From Luteimonas huabeiensis HB2 (GTDB lineage Bacteria; Pseudomonadota; Gammaproteobacteria; Xanthomonadales; Xanthomonadaceae): DNA of 64,000 nt. The stretch is from NCBI RefSeq assembly GCF_000559025.1, contig NZ_JAAN01000043.1, positions 58,317 through 122,316 of the forward strand, in the 5' to 3' direction. The position numbers and the translations under genes were made by a program. Shown in pieces: positions 7,303 through 14,946 of the stretch (positions within the stretch are counted from its first letter, which is position 1; every line of letters starts with the position of its first letter). The notes under the pieces were generated by a model that was not told where the DNA came from, made no database searches, and was given only the letters and a program-made list of their open reading frames with translations.

Positions 7303-8196
7303 GAACATATCCCGGACCAGGCCGAGCCCACGCCCGTGGCGCTGACCGCGGCCGACGGCACCCCGCTCGGCGCGCTGCGCTTCGCCGCCGCCGGCACGCC
7401 GCGCGGGCGCATCGTCGTCTCCGGCGCCACCGCCGTGCCGCAGGGCTTCTACCGCCGCTTCGCCCGGTTCGCCGCCGCCCGCGGCTACGACGTCCTGACC
7501 TTCGACTACCGCGGCATCGGCCTGTCCGCGCCGCCGACGCTGCGCGGCTACCACGCCGAGATGCTCGACTGGGGCCGCCTCGACCTGCCCGCCGCCATCG
7601 ACCGCATGGCCTCGCCCGACCTGCCGCTCTACGTCGTCGGCCATTCCTACGGCGGCCACGCGCCGGGCCTGCTGCCCTCGCCCGAGCAAGTCGCCGGCTT
7701 CTACATCTTCGGCACCGGCGCCGGCTGGCACGGCCACATGCCGCCCGCCGAGCGGCTGAAGGTGCTGGCGATGTGGCACGTGGGCTTTCCCGTGCTGACC
7801 CGCTGGAAAGGCTATTGCCCGTGGAAGCTGCTGGGCCTGGGCGAGGACCTGCCGGTCGGCGTGTACCGGCAATGGCGCCGCTGGTGCCGGTTCCCGCGGT
7901 ACTTCTTCGACGACCCCACGATGCGCGGCATCGAGCGCGGCTACGCCGCCGTCCGCGCGCCGATGGCCTTCGTCAACGCGCTCGACGACCGCTGGGCCCC
8001 GCCGCGCTCGCGCGAGGCCTTCATCGCCGCCTACCGCAACGCGCCGATCGAGCGCCATGACATCGACCCGCGCGCGCTCGGCGCGCCGATCGGCCACATG
8101 GGCTACTTCCGTCCCACGGCCGAGCCGCTGTGGCGCCAGGCGCTGGACTGGATCGAAGCGCAGGCGCGGTCCGCCGCCAGCGCGCGCGGCGCCTGA
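7288..8196 (+). CDS. Alpha/beta hydrolase family protein
   Basis: 302 aa from the ATG at 7288; an extension to 7264 would begin with MERLASPA and has no better start signal. The fold is recognised by YDVLTFDYRGIGLS, the nucleophile elbow VVGHSYGGH (Ser about residue 120), the acid region FVNALDDRWAPP, and a C-terminal His region IGHMGYFRP. This pattern matches the 'alpha/beta fold hydrolase, YheT-/COG4757-like' cytosolic proteins found in Xanthomonas. Substrate unknown. The divergent TetR regulator and the palindrome at its start suggest it is induced by a small molecule. Confidence 0.82.
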   Translation: MTVVIEHIPDQAEPTPVALTAADGTPLGALRFAAAGTPRGRIVVSGATAVPQGFYRRFARFAAARGYDVLTFDYRGIGLSAPPTLRGYHAEMLDWGRLDLPAAIDRMASPDLPLYVVGHSYGGHAPGLLPSPEQVAGFYIFGTGAGWHGHMPPAERLKVLAMWHVGFPVLTRWKGYCPWKLLGLGEDLPVGVYRQWRRWCRFPRYFFDDPTMRGIERGYAAVRAPMAFVNALDDRWAPPRSREAFIAAYRNAPIERHDIDPRALGAPIGHMGYFRPTAEPLWRQALDWIEAQARSAASARGA

Positions 8197-8273
8197 ACGC
8201 GATAGGTCCAAATTGCCCATTCCGGCCATTTCGGGCGTAGGCTGGAGCGGTCCATCCACCGAGGCTCGCCCGC

Positions 8274-8618
8274 ATGGCCCCCGCCCCCGACCTGCTCGAC
8301 CTGGACAAGGCGACCGCCAGCGAGGTCAAGACCAAGGGCTGGCCCGGCCTGATGCGCAAGGTGCGCGCGCACGGCGCCGTGGTGGTGACCCACCACAACC
8401 ACCCCGAAGCCGTGGTCGTGGACGCGGAACGCTACCGGCAGCTCGTGGCGCAGGCGAACGCCGCCGCCACAGCCACCGCGCGCGCCCAATCGCTGAAGGC
8501 CCTGCAGGCCGAATTCGACGCGCACCTGGCCACGCTGCGATCCGGCGACGCCCTGGCGCAAGCCCTGCGCCGCCCGGCGCGGCGCAGCGGCAAGATCGCG
8601 CTGGGCCCCTCGCGGTAG
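8274..8618 (+). CDS. Phd/YefM-like antitoxin paired with a zeta toxin
   Basis: 114 aa. The N-terminal half (ASEVKTKGWPGLMRKVRAHGAVVVTHHNHPEAVVVDAERY, residues ~15-54) has the Phd/YefM pattern: a helix, then a beta hairpin 'vvvt.h..peavvv', then a 'Y..l' helix. It ends 2 bp before the GTG of the downstream zeta-type kinase, so the two form a bicistron. Canonical zeta toxins are paired with epsilon antitoxins. Pairing with a Phd-like DNA-binding antitoxin is an alternative seen in Gram-negative genomes, as far as I know. Expected roles: repressor of the pair and toxin neutraliser. Confidence 0.7.
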   Translation: MAPAPDLLDLDKATASEVKTKGWPGLMRKVRAHGAVVVTHHNHPEAVVVDAERYRQLVAQANAAATATARAQSLKALQAEFDAHLATLRSGDALAQALRRPARRSGKIALGPSR

Positions 8619-8620
8619 CG

Positions 8621-9244
8621 GTGGCGCGGATCCTGGCGCTGGCCGGCGTCAACGGCGCCGGCAAGAGTTCGCTGCTCGGCGCGATGCTCCGCGAGGACGG
8701 CATCCCCTGGTTCAACCCGGACAGCTTCACCCACGCCCTCGTCCGGCAGGGATGGCCGCCGGCCGAGGCCAACGCCGAAGCCTGGCAGGAAGGCCGCCGC
8801 CGGCTGGAACGCGCCCTCGCCGACGGCCACGACCACGTCTTCGAGACCACCCTCGGCGGCAACACCCTCCCCGCCCTGCTCCGCCAGGCCTGCGCGCACC
8901 ACGAGGTGGCGATCTGGTTCTGCGGCCTGTCCAGCGTGGACCTGCACCTCGAACGCGTCGCCGCCCGGGTCGCCCGCGGCGGCCACGACATTCCCGAGGC
9001 GAGAATCCGGCAGCGCTACGACGCCGCCCGCGCCAACCTCATCGACCTGATCCCGCACCTCGCCGCCCTGCACGTCCACGACAACAGCCGCCCCGCCGAC
9101 GCCGACGGCCACGCCACGCCGCTGCTCGTGCTCGACATGGACCGCGACGGCCTGCGCTACCCCCGCGCCATCGAGGAACTGGCCCAGGTGCCGGACTGGG
9201 CCAAGCCCATCGTCATGGCGGCGCTGCGGGCGCGGGGCCGCTGA
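8621..9244 (+). CDS. Zeta-toxin-like P-loop kinase
   Basis: 207 aa from the GTG at 8621, 2 bp after the antitoxin stop. LALAGVNGAGKSSLLG is the Walker A (residues ~7-17). FNPDSFTH supplies the conserved Asp of substrate binding. VFETTLGGNT is the zeta 'ETT' element, and ARVARGGHDIPEARIRQRY is the conserved Arg-rich lid (…GGHDVPE..I..R). Zeta/PezT toxins phosphorylate UDP-N-acetylglucosamine and block peptidoglycan synthesis, so that is the likely activity. Its 3' end overlaps the convergent nucleotidyltransferase toxin gene by 32 bp. Confidence 0.85.
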   Translation: MARILALAGVNGAGKSSLLGAMLREDGIPWFNPDSFTHALVRQGWPPAEANAEAWQEGRRRLERALADGHDHVFETTLGGNTLPALLRQACAHHEVAIWFCGLSSVDLHLERVAARVARGGHDIPEARIRQRYDAARANLIDLIPHLAALHVHDNSRPADADGHATPLLVLDMDRDGLRYPRAIEELAQVPDWAKPIVMAALRARGR

Positions 9245-9893
9245 GCAAAGGCCGGAGCAACGCGTCCGCCTGCGCCCGGCACCGCTCGAACGCCAGCCCC
9301 GGCCCGATCGCATCGATCTGCGCGAATTCGCGACGCAACATAGCGTCCCGCTCGATCAGCGCCTGCAGGAACGCGGCCCCGTGCCGGCGCATGAACGGCG
9401 CGGCTCGCAGGATCTGCTCCGGCTCGGCATCGGCGACCGCACACAGGTCGAACAGATCGCGCCCCTTCGCCCTGTCACCGCGATGCCACATCTTCTTGGC
9501 GACGATCTCGGCCGACGTTTCCACCCTGATCTGCCGCCCTCGATACGACACCGTCTCATAAGGCACATCGGTCAGCGCCTTCCCGACGACGACATCGATC
9601 TCGCCCTTGGGCAGAAACAGCTTGATGTACTCGGCGGCCTCCACGTACTCGGTGCTGATGCCCTCGGCGACATCGCTCAAGCGTGGACTGACGTAGCCCA
9701 GGTACTGGGGATCGGGAACGAACAGATCGATGTCCTTGCTGTGCCGGTGCGCGATACGCAGCATCAGCGCCGTGCCGCCGCCGAACGTCCACACCGCGCC
9801 CGGCACCTTCTGCTCAAGATGGGCCATCAACTCGAGCGCCGGCGCGAACAGATCGCGCCAGGGGCCGGGCCGCTCCAGATCGATCGTGCTCAT
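9213..9893 (-). CDS. AbiEii/MenT-like nucleotidyltransferase toxin
   Basis: 226 aa. The minimal nucleotidyltransferase signature is present: VWTFGGGTALMLRIAHRHSKDIDLF, i.e. GG-T-AL (residues 38-43) followed by HR-x-S-K-D-I-D-L-F with the two metal-binding Asp at 54 and 56. ETSAEIVAKKMWHRGDRAKGRDLFD fits the 'K....R...RD..D' segment of the AbiEii family, where K and R bind nucleotide. AbiEii/MenT enzymes add nucleotides to targets such as tRNA and arrest growth, sometimes as phage defence. It overlaps its partner XRE gene by 4 bp and is read after it. The catalytic residues look intact. Confidence 0.82.
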   Translation of the reverse strand: MSTIDLERPGPWRDLFAPALELMAHLEQKVPGAVWTFGGGTALMLRIAHRHSKDIDLFVPDPQYLGYVSPRLSDVAEGISTEYVEAAEYIKLFLPKGEIDVVVGKALTDVPYETVSYRGRQIRVETSAEIVAKKMWHRGDRAKGRDLFDLCAVADAEPEQILRAAPFMRRHGAAFLQALIERDAMLRREFAQIDAIGPGLAFERCRAQADALLRPLLSGPAPAAPP

Positions 9894-10393
9894 GTCCAGA
9901 TCCCGCGCCGGCTTTTCACCTCATGGGCAAGCCGCCGGTATGTCGTCCACACAGCATGCCGGTCCATGCCGGTTTCCGCATGCAGTTGGTCGGCCACCGC
10001 CGCCAGCAACGCGACCGGCGCATCATCGAGCAGTGCATGCAGATGCGGCGCGTAATCTTCAGGAATCCGCCCCGTCACCAGAATTCGCTTGAGCGTGGCC
10101 GCAGTGAGTGGCGTCTTGTAGCTCACACTGGCCGTCGCCGCGGCTCGCATCAATGGCGTCATCTTGTGCCGCCCGGGGGGCCTCGCGCGACCCGTATCGA
10201 CCCGCAGCGCCAGGCCCAGCAGCGCCGCGAGCCGCTCGGCCTTGTTGAGGCCCAGGTCGGGAACCGCTCCCGTCTCCAACTGGCTGACCGTCTGCCGCGA
10301 AAGCCCGCTGAGCGCCGCCACCTGCGTCTGGCTCAGCCCCATCTCGGCCCGCCGCGCCCGGATTGCCTGCCCGAGTTCATGGATCGCACCCAT
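9890..10393 (-). CDS. XRE-family HTH antitoxin of the nucleotidyltransferase toxin
   Basis: 167 aa. Residues ~8-65 are a clean XRE helix-turn-helix (IRARRAEMGLSQTQVAAL, SGLSRQTVSQLETG). The second half (~80-167, YKTPLTAATLKRILVTGRIPE then a helical tail) has no family I recognise and probably binds the toxin. AbiE systems normally use the winged-helix protein AbiEi, so an XRE protein in this position is a variant pairing. Its stop overlaps the toxin ATG (ATGA). A palindrome containing a -35-like TTGACA lies 29 bp upstream and is the likely autorepression site. Confidence 0.82.
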   Translation of the reverse strand: MGAIHELGQAIRARRAEMGLSQTQVAALSGLSRQTVSQLETGAVPDLGLNKAERLAALLGLALRVDTGRARPPGRHKMTPLMRAAATASVSYKTPLTAATLKRILVTGRIPEDYAPHLHALLDDAPVALLAAVADQLHAETGMDRHAVWTTYRRLAHEVKSRRGIWT

Positions 10394-10399
10394 GGCGGG

Positions 10400-10439
10400 A
10401 TGGTACGCCGGGACGCGTGCATGTCAAATATATGCGACA
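10400..10439 (-). promoter_or_regulatory. Promoter/operator of the XRE-nucleotidyltransferase operon
   Basis: Read on the minus strand, the dyad TGTCGCATATATTTGACA (10422-10439) has arms TGTC..ATAT and its mirror. Its right arm forms a -35-like TTGACA, followed after 16 bp by TACCAT as a -10 candidate, which would put transcription start only a few bases before the ATG at 10393. A repressor on the dyad would cover the -35. It is an AT-rich island in otherwise GC-rich DNA. Confidence 0.5.
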
Positions 10440-10463
10440 CCGCGGGAGGCGACAGGCGACCCG

Positions 10464-10841
10464 CTACAGCATCGTCCGCACCAGCCCCATCCCCGCGAAC
10501 AACCCGCCGATCGACAGCGCCACCGACGCCACCACGTAGGCCGCCGCCAGCCCCACCTGCCCACGCTCGTACAGCAGCGCCGCCTCCAGCGAGAACGCCG
10601 AGAACGTGGTGAACCCGCCCAGCACCCCGGTGGTGAGGAACAGCCGCAGCGACGGCGACCACCCGCCGCGCGCCGAGAACCATGCCACCACCACGCCCAT
10701 CAGCAACGAACCCACCACGTTGATGCACAGCGTGCCGTAGGGAAACGCCGAAGCGCCCGCGCGCAGCGCCAGCACGTTCACCCCATGCCGCAACGCCGCG
10801 CCCAGGCCGCCACCGAGAAACACCAGCAGGACATGGGTCAT
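10464..10841 (-). CDS. crcB: CrcB/Fluc fluoride channel
   Basis: 125 aa, four hydrophobic segments, the usual size for a single-domain Fluc subunit. Signature motifs: GGGLGAALRHGVN near the N-terminus, GTLCINVVGSLLMG with the conserved Asn, and GGFTTFSAFSLEA with the TTFS-x-F phenylalanine track residues. Fluc proteins form antiparallel dimers in the inner membrane and let fluoride out. GGAGGATCAG just before the ATG at 10841 is a strong ribosome-binding site. The 43-110 bp upstream resembles a fluoride aptamer. Confidence 0.93.
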   Translation of the reverse strand: MTHVLLVFLGGGLGAALRHGVNVLALRAGASAFPYGTLCINVVGSLLMGVVVAWFSARGGWSPSLRLFLTTGVLGGFTTFSAFSLEAALLYERGQVGLAAAYVVASVALSIGGLFAGMGLVRTML

Positions 10842-10883
10842 CTGATCCTCCAGGAGCACAGCGAGCGCCCCCGCCCGCCGGCA

Positions 10884-10969
10884 GCAGGCGCCATCGGCCG
10901 CACCGATGCACCCGGCTGGCAGCGATTCGGGACGCCTCGTTTCCGCCGGCGGCAGTGTAGCCGCCGGCG
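10884..10969 (-). promoter_or_regulatory. crcB leader: possible divergent fluoride riboswitch plus a 10-bp hairpin
   Basis: On the minus strand, AGGCGT (near 10938-10933) and GCGCCT (near 10891-10886) can form the 6-bp pseudoknot expected of crcB-motif aptamers. The 3' strand sits in GGCCGATGGCGCCTGC, close to the consensus CTGATGG..CCTAC. The P1 stem is short and one conserved base differs. Directly 5' is a perfect 10-bp hairpin (10944-10953 with 10960-10969, 6-nt loop). The gene context (crcB starts 43 bp downstream) is the main support; this is a hypothesis. Confidence 0.38.
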
Positions 10970-11062
10970 CACCGACCCACGTATGGAACGCATGCGAACA
11001 CGACCGGCACGCGACCGGCCGTGCCCGGTCGTCACCCCGGCGCGAACCGCCGGGGCACAGAC

Positions 11063-11437
11063 TCAGCCCGCCTGCCGCCGCCGGCTGATCAGCAGCACGC
11101 CCCGCCCCACCGACACCTGCAGATCGTCGCCGACCGCGAACCCATGCTCCGCCAGCCACCGGCCCGACAACCGCAACTGCGGCACCGCACAGCCCACGAC
11201 CTGATCGCCGCGCCGCTCGTCGTAGTAGTGATAGCCCATCGTGCAACGCACCGGCGTGCGAAAGTTCGGAAAGCGCGCGCGCCACCGCAGCTCTGCCTCG
11301 GTGAGCGGAGGCGCGGAGGTTTCGGAGGCACTGTCTTGCATCTGCCGCGACGGAACATCGCGCCGGGCGCGCGTGGCACGCGAAGCGGGTTCGGACACGG
11401 AAGACGAAACGCGAGTGGCTTGCTTGGGACGGCTCAT
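11063..11437 (-). CDS. symE-like: SymE-like toxin (AbrB/MazE-fold)
   Basis: 124 aa. The C-terminal ~60 residues carry the SymE pattern: PQLRLSGRWLAEHGFAVGDD followed by LQVSVGRGVLLIS, a swapped-hairpin AbrB fold. The Ser/Arg-rich N-terminal ~45 residues look disordered. SymE of E. coli is an SOS-induced protein whose mRNA is silenced by the antisense RNA SymR; family members bind nucleic acid and damage RNA or condense DNA. A GAGGAG ribosome-binding site precedes the ATG. I see no convincing LexA box upstream, but an inverted repeat CTGTCAA/TTGACAG (11474-11480, 11504-11510) lies 37-73 bp before the start. An antisense SymR-type RNA cannot be recognised by eye. Confidence 0.75.
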   Translation of the reverse strand: MSRPKQATRVSSSVSEPASRATRARRDVPSRQMQDSASETSAPPLTEAELRWRARFPNFRTPVRCTMGYHYYDERRGDQVVGCAVPQLRLSGRWLAEHGFAVGDDLQVSVGRGVLLISRRRQAG

Positions 11438-11971
11438 GTCGGACTCCTCGGTTGGATGGAATCCGCCACATCGCTGTCAATCGAGGTGGCGGACGGCACG
11501 CGGTTGACAGACCGGACCGAGGACCGGCAGACCTTTCGGCCTCCGCGCACCGCCCGCCGTAGAGCAGGCATGGCCGCCCAGCATCGCGCAGGCACAAAAA
11601 AAGCGCCGACATCGACGATGGGCGCTGGTGCGCCTCGGTGTTCGAGCTGTCAAACTCGGCTGCGAGATTTATCGCAGCGGGTTGATCGTGCCACTGCTTT
11701 TTGAGCTAGTCAACGGCTCGCGGGAAGACGTTCGATCGGCCTGCGTCCGCTTCGACTAAGAACGGACATTCCCAAACGTCTGCTCTACACAATGCAGACA
11801 TGCCCCCTTTGTTGCCCCACGTTTGGCGTCCACTTCTTCTGGGAAAAGCCAAAAATCGGACTATTCCTACTTCCAATTCCATGATCCACTGGCAGAATAG
11901 GAGCTTAGTGTGAATCGTCTTACCGAAACGGGCGGCAAGCAGATGGAAGTCCGCTTCACAGGGGGAAATCA
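11438..11971. other. 534-bp gene-free boundary between symE-like gene and low-GC helicase gene
   Basis: The left part (to about 11630) is GC-rich and holds the CTGTCAA/TTGACAG inverted repeat upstream of symE and one leftward terminator. From about 11640 the base composition drops to near 50% G+C and stays low to about 14940, so the edge of an acquired segment probably lies here. No tRNA, integrase or clear attachment repeat was found. An 88-codon leftward frame (11706-11972) has no recognisable content and I do not call it. Confidence 0.6.
11595..11626 (-). terminator. Rho-independent terminator reading leftward
   Basis: Minus-strand AGCGCC and GGCGCT (11621-11626 and 11602-11607) form a 6-bp GC stem around a 13-nt loop that can itself pair (ATCG/CGAT). 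Seven Ts follow (11601-11595). It lies 160 bp upstream of symE. It therefore ends a leftward transcript starting to its right, or shields symE from read-through; no gene in this direction is evident between 11640 and 11971. Confidence 0.7.
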
Positions 11972-14932
11972 ATGGATGTTGATGTCGAGTTTTGCCGAGA
12001 GAACGTGGTTTACCGCAGTTGGGCCGACCACACCCTAAATTTCGCTGTCGAAGGGCCAGCCAATGGGTTCACTGGATTTCGAAGACCCCAACGCGCTGCT
12101 GCGTTTGCTGTTTTTTCCCATCTCGATTCCGAGCCCGAAGTGCCGGGGATCGTTGTTATGCCTACTGGCACGGGAAAGACGGACACGATCTTCGCAATCA
12201 TCATAGGAAGTCGGTTCCGTCGAACACTGCTGATCGTGCCAACTGAGGCGCTTCGCACACAAATAGGTGATCGATTGGCCAGTTTGCACCGTCTACGGGC
12301 CATCAATGCGATTTCCGAAGACGTTCTTTCACCGGTCGTCCATCGCATCGATGGTCGCGATGCTGCAGTCGACGTGCACGCCATCGAAACCTCCAACGTC
12401 ACCATCGCGACGCCTGCCGCGCTGGCCCAACTAGATGACAACGAACTGAAAGCCTTTGCGGCGCGCTTCAGTCACCTCATCTTTGACGAGGCTCACCACG
12501 TTGCCGCCGCAACATGGGGACGCATTCGAAATGCTTTTGATTCCAAACCATCCCTTTACTTCACTGCGACACCTTTCCGCCTCGACCAGCAACGGCTAGA
12601 AGGCAAGATCATCTTCAACTACAGCCTGAGCCAAGCGCAGCGAGACAACTACTTTCAGAAGATTGATTTCTTTCCTGTTCGCGAATATGTAGCCAGCGAG
12701 ATTGATCGAACCATCGCAGCCAAAGCCGTTGAGCTGCTAACCAACGACCTGGAAGCAGGTTTCGATCACATTCTCATGGCGCGATGCGCAAAGATAGCTA
12801 AGGCAAACCGGATCATCGAGCTGTACCGTGAACTGGGACCGGAATTTGATCCAGTTGTCATCCACAGCAGCAGGAGCAGTAGAACGAAGGAGCGGGATTT
12901 AGAACGCATACGAACGCGGCAGAGTCGTATCGTAGTCTGCGTCGACATGTTCGGCGAGGGATTTGACTTGCCAGAGCTTAAGATTGCTGCAATCCACGAT
13001 CAGCATCAAAGTCCAGCGGTCACACTGCAATTTATTGGTCGCCTGACCCGAACAGACACGCGCCTGGGAACCGCAAAGTTCGTCGCCAACATCGCTAACC
13101 AGCGTGCGGATGGCCCCATGAGGCGCCTCTTTGAAGAAAGCGCGGACTGGAGTTTGATCATTCGTGAAGTCAGCACTGAGCGCATCGGACGGGAGTTGCG
13201 GCGCCAGGAATTTGAATCAAGGTTCGAAGGCGATTCTGAGGGAGCGAAGATCGCGGCTCTCAATCCAACACCTAACATCAGCTGCCTCGCCTACCGCCTG
13301 ACGAAATCTAACTGGCATCCCCGCGCGGTAAAAAGCCTAGGGTCGCCGAACGAGACGATTCAGTTGCACTCGGTGAGCGAAGACGAATCGGTTGTAATGG
13401 CTGTTTCCCATGAGACCACTCCAGTTTCCTGGGCGAGGAGCGAGTCTATCTCTGGCTCAAATTGGCACCTATATCTCGCCTACTTCCGGCAAAGCGACGC
13501 AACTCTCTTCATCTCGTGCACCGGAGACGAACGGCAGACCTCGCGTTTTCAGTCTCTTGTTGCGCCATCGGCACGTCGAATCAACGGCGACGACGTCTTT
13601 CGCATTATGTATGGGATTAAACGACTGAAGCTGCAAAACGTTGGCCTTAGCAGATCTGGACGTGACGTACGGTTTACCATGCACGTTGGGCAGGACGTCA
13701 ACCGGGTTATGGACGACCTTGAGAGTGGCCGATCTATCAAGTCCAACATTTTCGGCGTTGGATACGCAGACGGAGAGAGCACTACCGCAGGCTGTTCGGC
13801 TAAGGGCAAGCTCTGGAAGATGGATTCCGGCGCCATTGACGAATGGGTACGTTGGTGCGACGACGTCGCTTCGAAGATCAACAACTCCGCAATCGATACA
13901 GCCGCCATTCTTCGAAACGTCATGCGAGCGGAGAAGCTAAGCGGCCGTTGGCCGGACGGCATCTTCTTCGCCGACTGGCCGGATGCGCTAGGTGTCGAAA
14001 CCGAAGGACGCTGCGCGATCACCGTCAATGGGGAATCCTACCCATTGCTGGACACCAAACTTGGACAACCGATCAAGGAGAGTGATGACACGCTAGCCAT
14101 TGCGTTGTCGGCCGTTCTACCCAACGGCGACGAACGGGCTTTGACAACCATTCGGATCCACCTTGAGAGTGATGGCTACCGGTATTCGAGTGGCCGCGCC
14201 ACGCTGCTTATCGGCACTAAAGAGCACGATCTCAATGAATACCTGGATCGCGAGCGCATGCGATTATTGCAAGCCGACGGTTCCATCCTCATTGGCAACT
14301 ATCGCTACTTCACTCACGCCACGCTTAACGTCCCGCTCCCGGCCAATCTTCTCTCAGCCTGGGATTGGGGAAACACCAACATCCATAGAGAGTCGATGGC
14401 CCATGCCACGGACTTCGATTCGGTCCAAGGCTTCACACTTCAAAAAGTTTTCGATAGCTACGACATCATCTTCGACGATGACGGCGCCGGTGAGATTGCC
14501 GACCTTGTCGCGATCCGGGACGCACCCGACCACATCGTGGTGGATCTCTACCACTGCAAATACTGCGGTAGTGGTCAACGACCAGGAGCGCGTGTGGACG
14601 ATGCGTATGTTGTCGCTGGGCAAGCAAGCCGGTCCGCGAAATGGCTCCATAGGGGCCCCGCGCTCTTCCAGCGCCTGTTGGATCGCTATAGCGCGGGCGA
14701 GGGCAATGGCACTCAACGACTGCTGAAGGGCACGCCACGGCAAATCGACATCTTGAGGCTCAAAGCTCGGGATATTGAAATGCGAATGGGGTTCTTCATC
14801 GTGCAGCCAGCTTTTTCTGCCGCTAGCGTTACGGCTAGAGGTACGGACAGTGTCATGACTGTGCTTGGTACCAGTTACATGTATCTGCGTGATATTGCGA
14901 ACGTCGATCTGCGCGTGATCGCTAGCCCTTAA
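11972..14932 (+). CDS. Large SF2 helicase with C-terminal PD-(D/E)xK-like segment, candidate defence protein
   Basis: 986 aa, started at an ATG with GGGGGA 6 bp upstream. Residues ~35-365 form a DEAD/DEAH SF2 helicase: motif I MPTGTGKTD (63-71), motif II FDEAHH (171-176), motif III TATPFR (198-203), motif V VDMFGEGFDLP (324-334), motif VI QFIGRLTR (353-360). Residues ~400-800 match no domain I know. Near the C-terminus, GEIADLVAI (E841, D844) followed by VVDLYHCKY (D858, K863) resembles the acidic...K core of a restriction-endonuclease fold. The gene is near 50% G+C against ~70% around it, stands alone, and is flanked by toxin-antitoxin genes, all consistent with a transferred antiviral gene. 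A single-gene helicase-nuclease is known among phage-defence proteins (e.g. Hna), but I cannot assign this one to a named system. Confidence 0.85.
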   Translation: MDVDVEFCRENVVYRSWADHTLNFAVEGPANGFTGFRRPQRAAAFAVFSHLDSEPEVPGIVVMPTGTGKTDTIFAIIIGSRFRRTLLIVPTEALRTQIGDRLASLHRLRAINAISEDVLSPVVHRIDGRDAAVDVHAIETSNVTIATPAALAQLDDNELKAFAARFSHLIFDEAHHVAAATWGRIRNAFDSKPSLYFTATPFRLDQQRLEGKIIFNYSLSQAQRDNYFQKIDFFPVREYVASEIDRTIAAKAVELLTNDLEAGFDHILMARCAKIAKANRIIELYRELGPEFDPVVIHSSRSSRTKERDLERIRTRQSRIVVCVDMFGEGFDLPELKIAAIHDQHQSPAVTLQFIGRLTRTDTRLGTAKFVANIANQRADGPMRRLFEESADWSLIIREVSTERIGRELRRQEFESRFEGDSEGAKIAALNPTPNISCLAYRLTKSNWHPRAVKSLGSPNETIQLHSVSEDESVVMAVSHETTPVSWARSESISGSNWHLYLAYFRQSDATLFISCTGDERQTSRFQSLVAPSARRINGDDVFRIMYGIKRLKLQNVGLSRSGRDVRFTMHVGQDVNRVMDDLESGRSIKSNIFGVGYADGESTTAGCSAKGKLWKMDSGAIDEWVRWCDDVASKINNSAIDTAAILRNVMRAEKLSGRWPDGIFFADWPDALGVETEGRCAITVNGESYPLLDTKLGQPIKESDDTLAIALSAVLPNGDERALTTIRIHLESDGYRYSSGRATLLIGTKEHDLNEYLDRERMRLLQADGSILIGNYRYFTHATLNVPLPANLLSAWDWGNTNIHRESMAHATDFDSVQGFTLQKVFDSYDIIFDDDGAGEIADLVAIRDAPDHIVVDLYHCKYCGSGQRPGARVDDAYVVAGQASRSAKWLHRGPALFQRLLDRYSAGEGNGTQRLLKGTPRQIDILRLKARDIEMRMGFFIVQPAFSAASVTARGTDSVMTVLGTSYMYLRDIANVDLRVIASP

Positions 14933-14946
14933 GGCAACTGGATTCC

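Noticed and set aside
11630..11720. Possible tRNA or tRNA fragment at the left edge of the low-GC segment
   Set aside because: No T-loop GGTTCGAATCC, no anticodon arm pairing and no CCA end could be found; only short hairpins are present.
11706..11972. 88-codon leftward frame before the helicase gene
   Set aside because: No recognisable motif, weak start context and no family. It could be an unknown small protein, but nothing in the sequence supports it.
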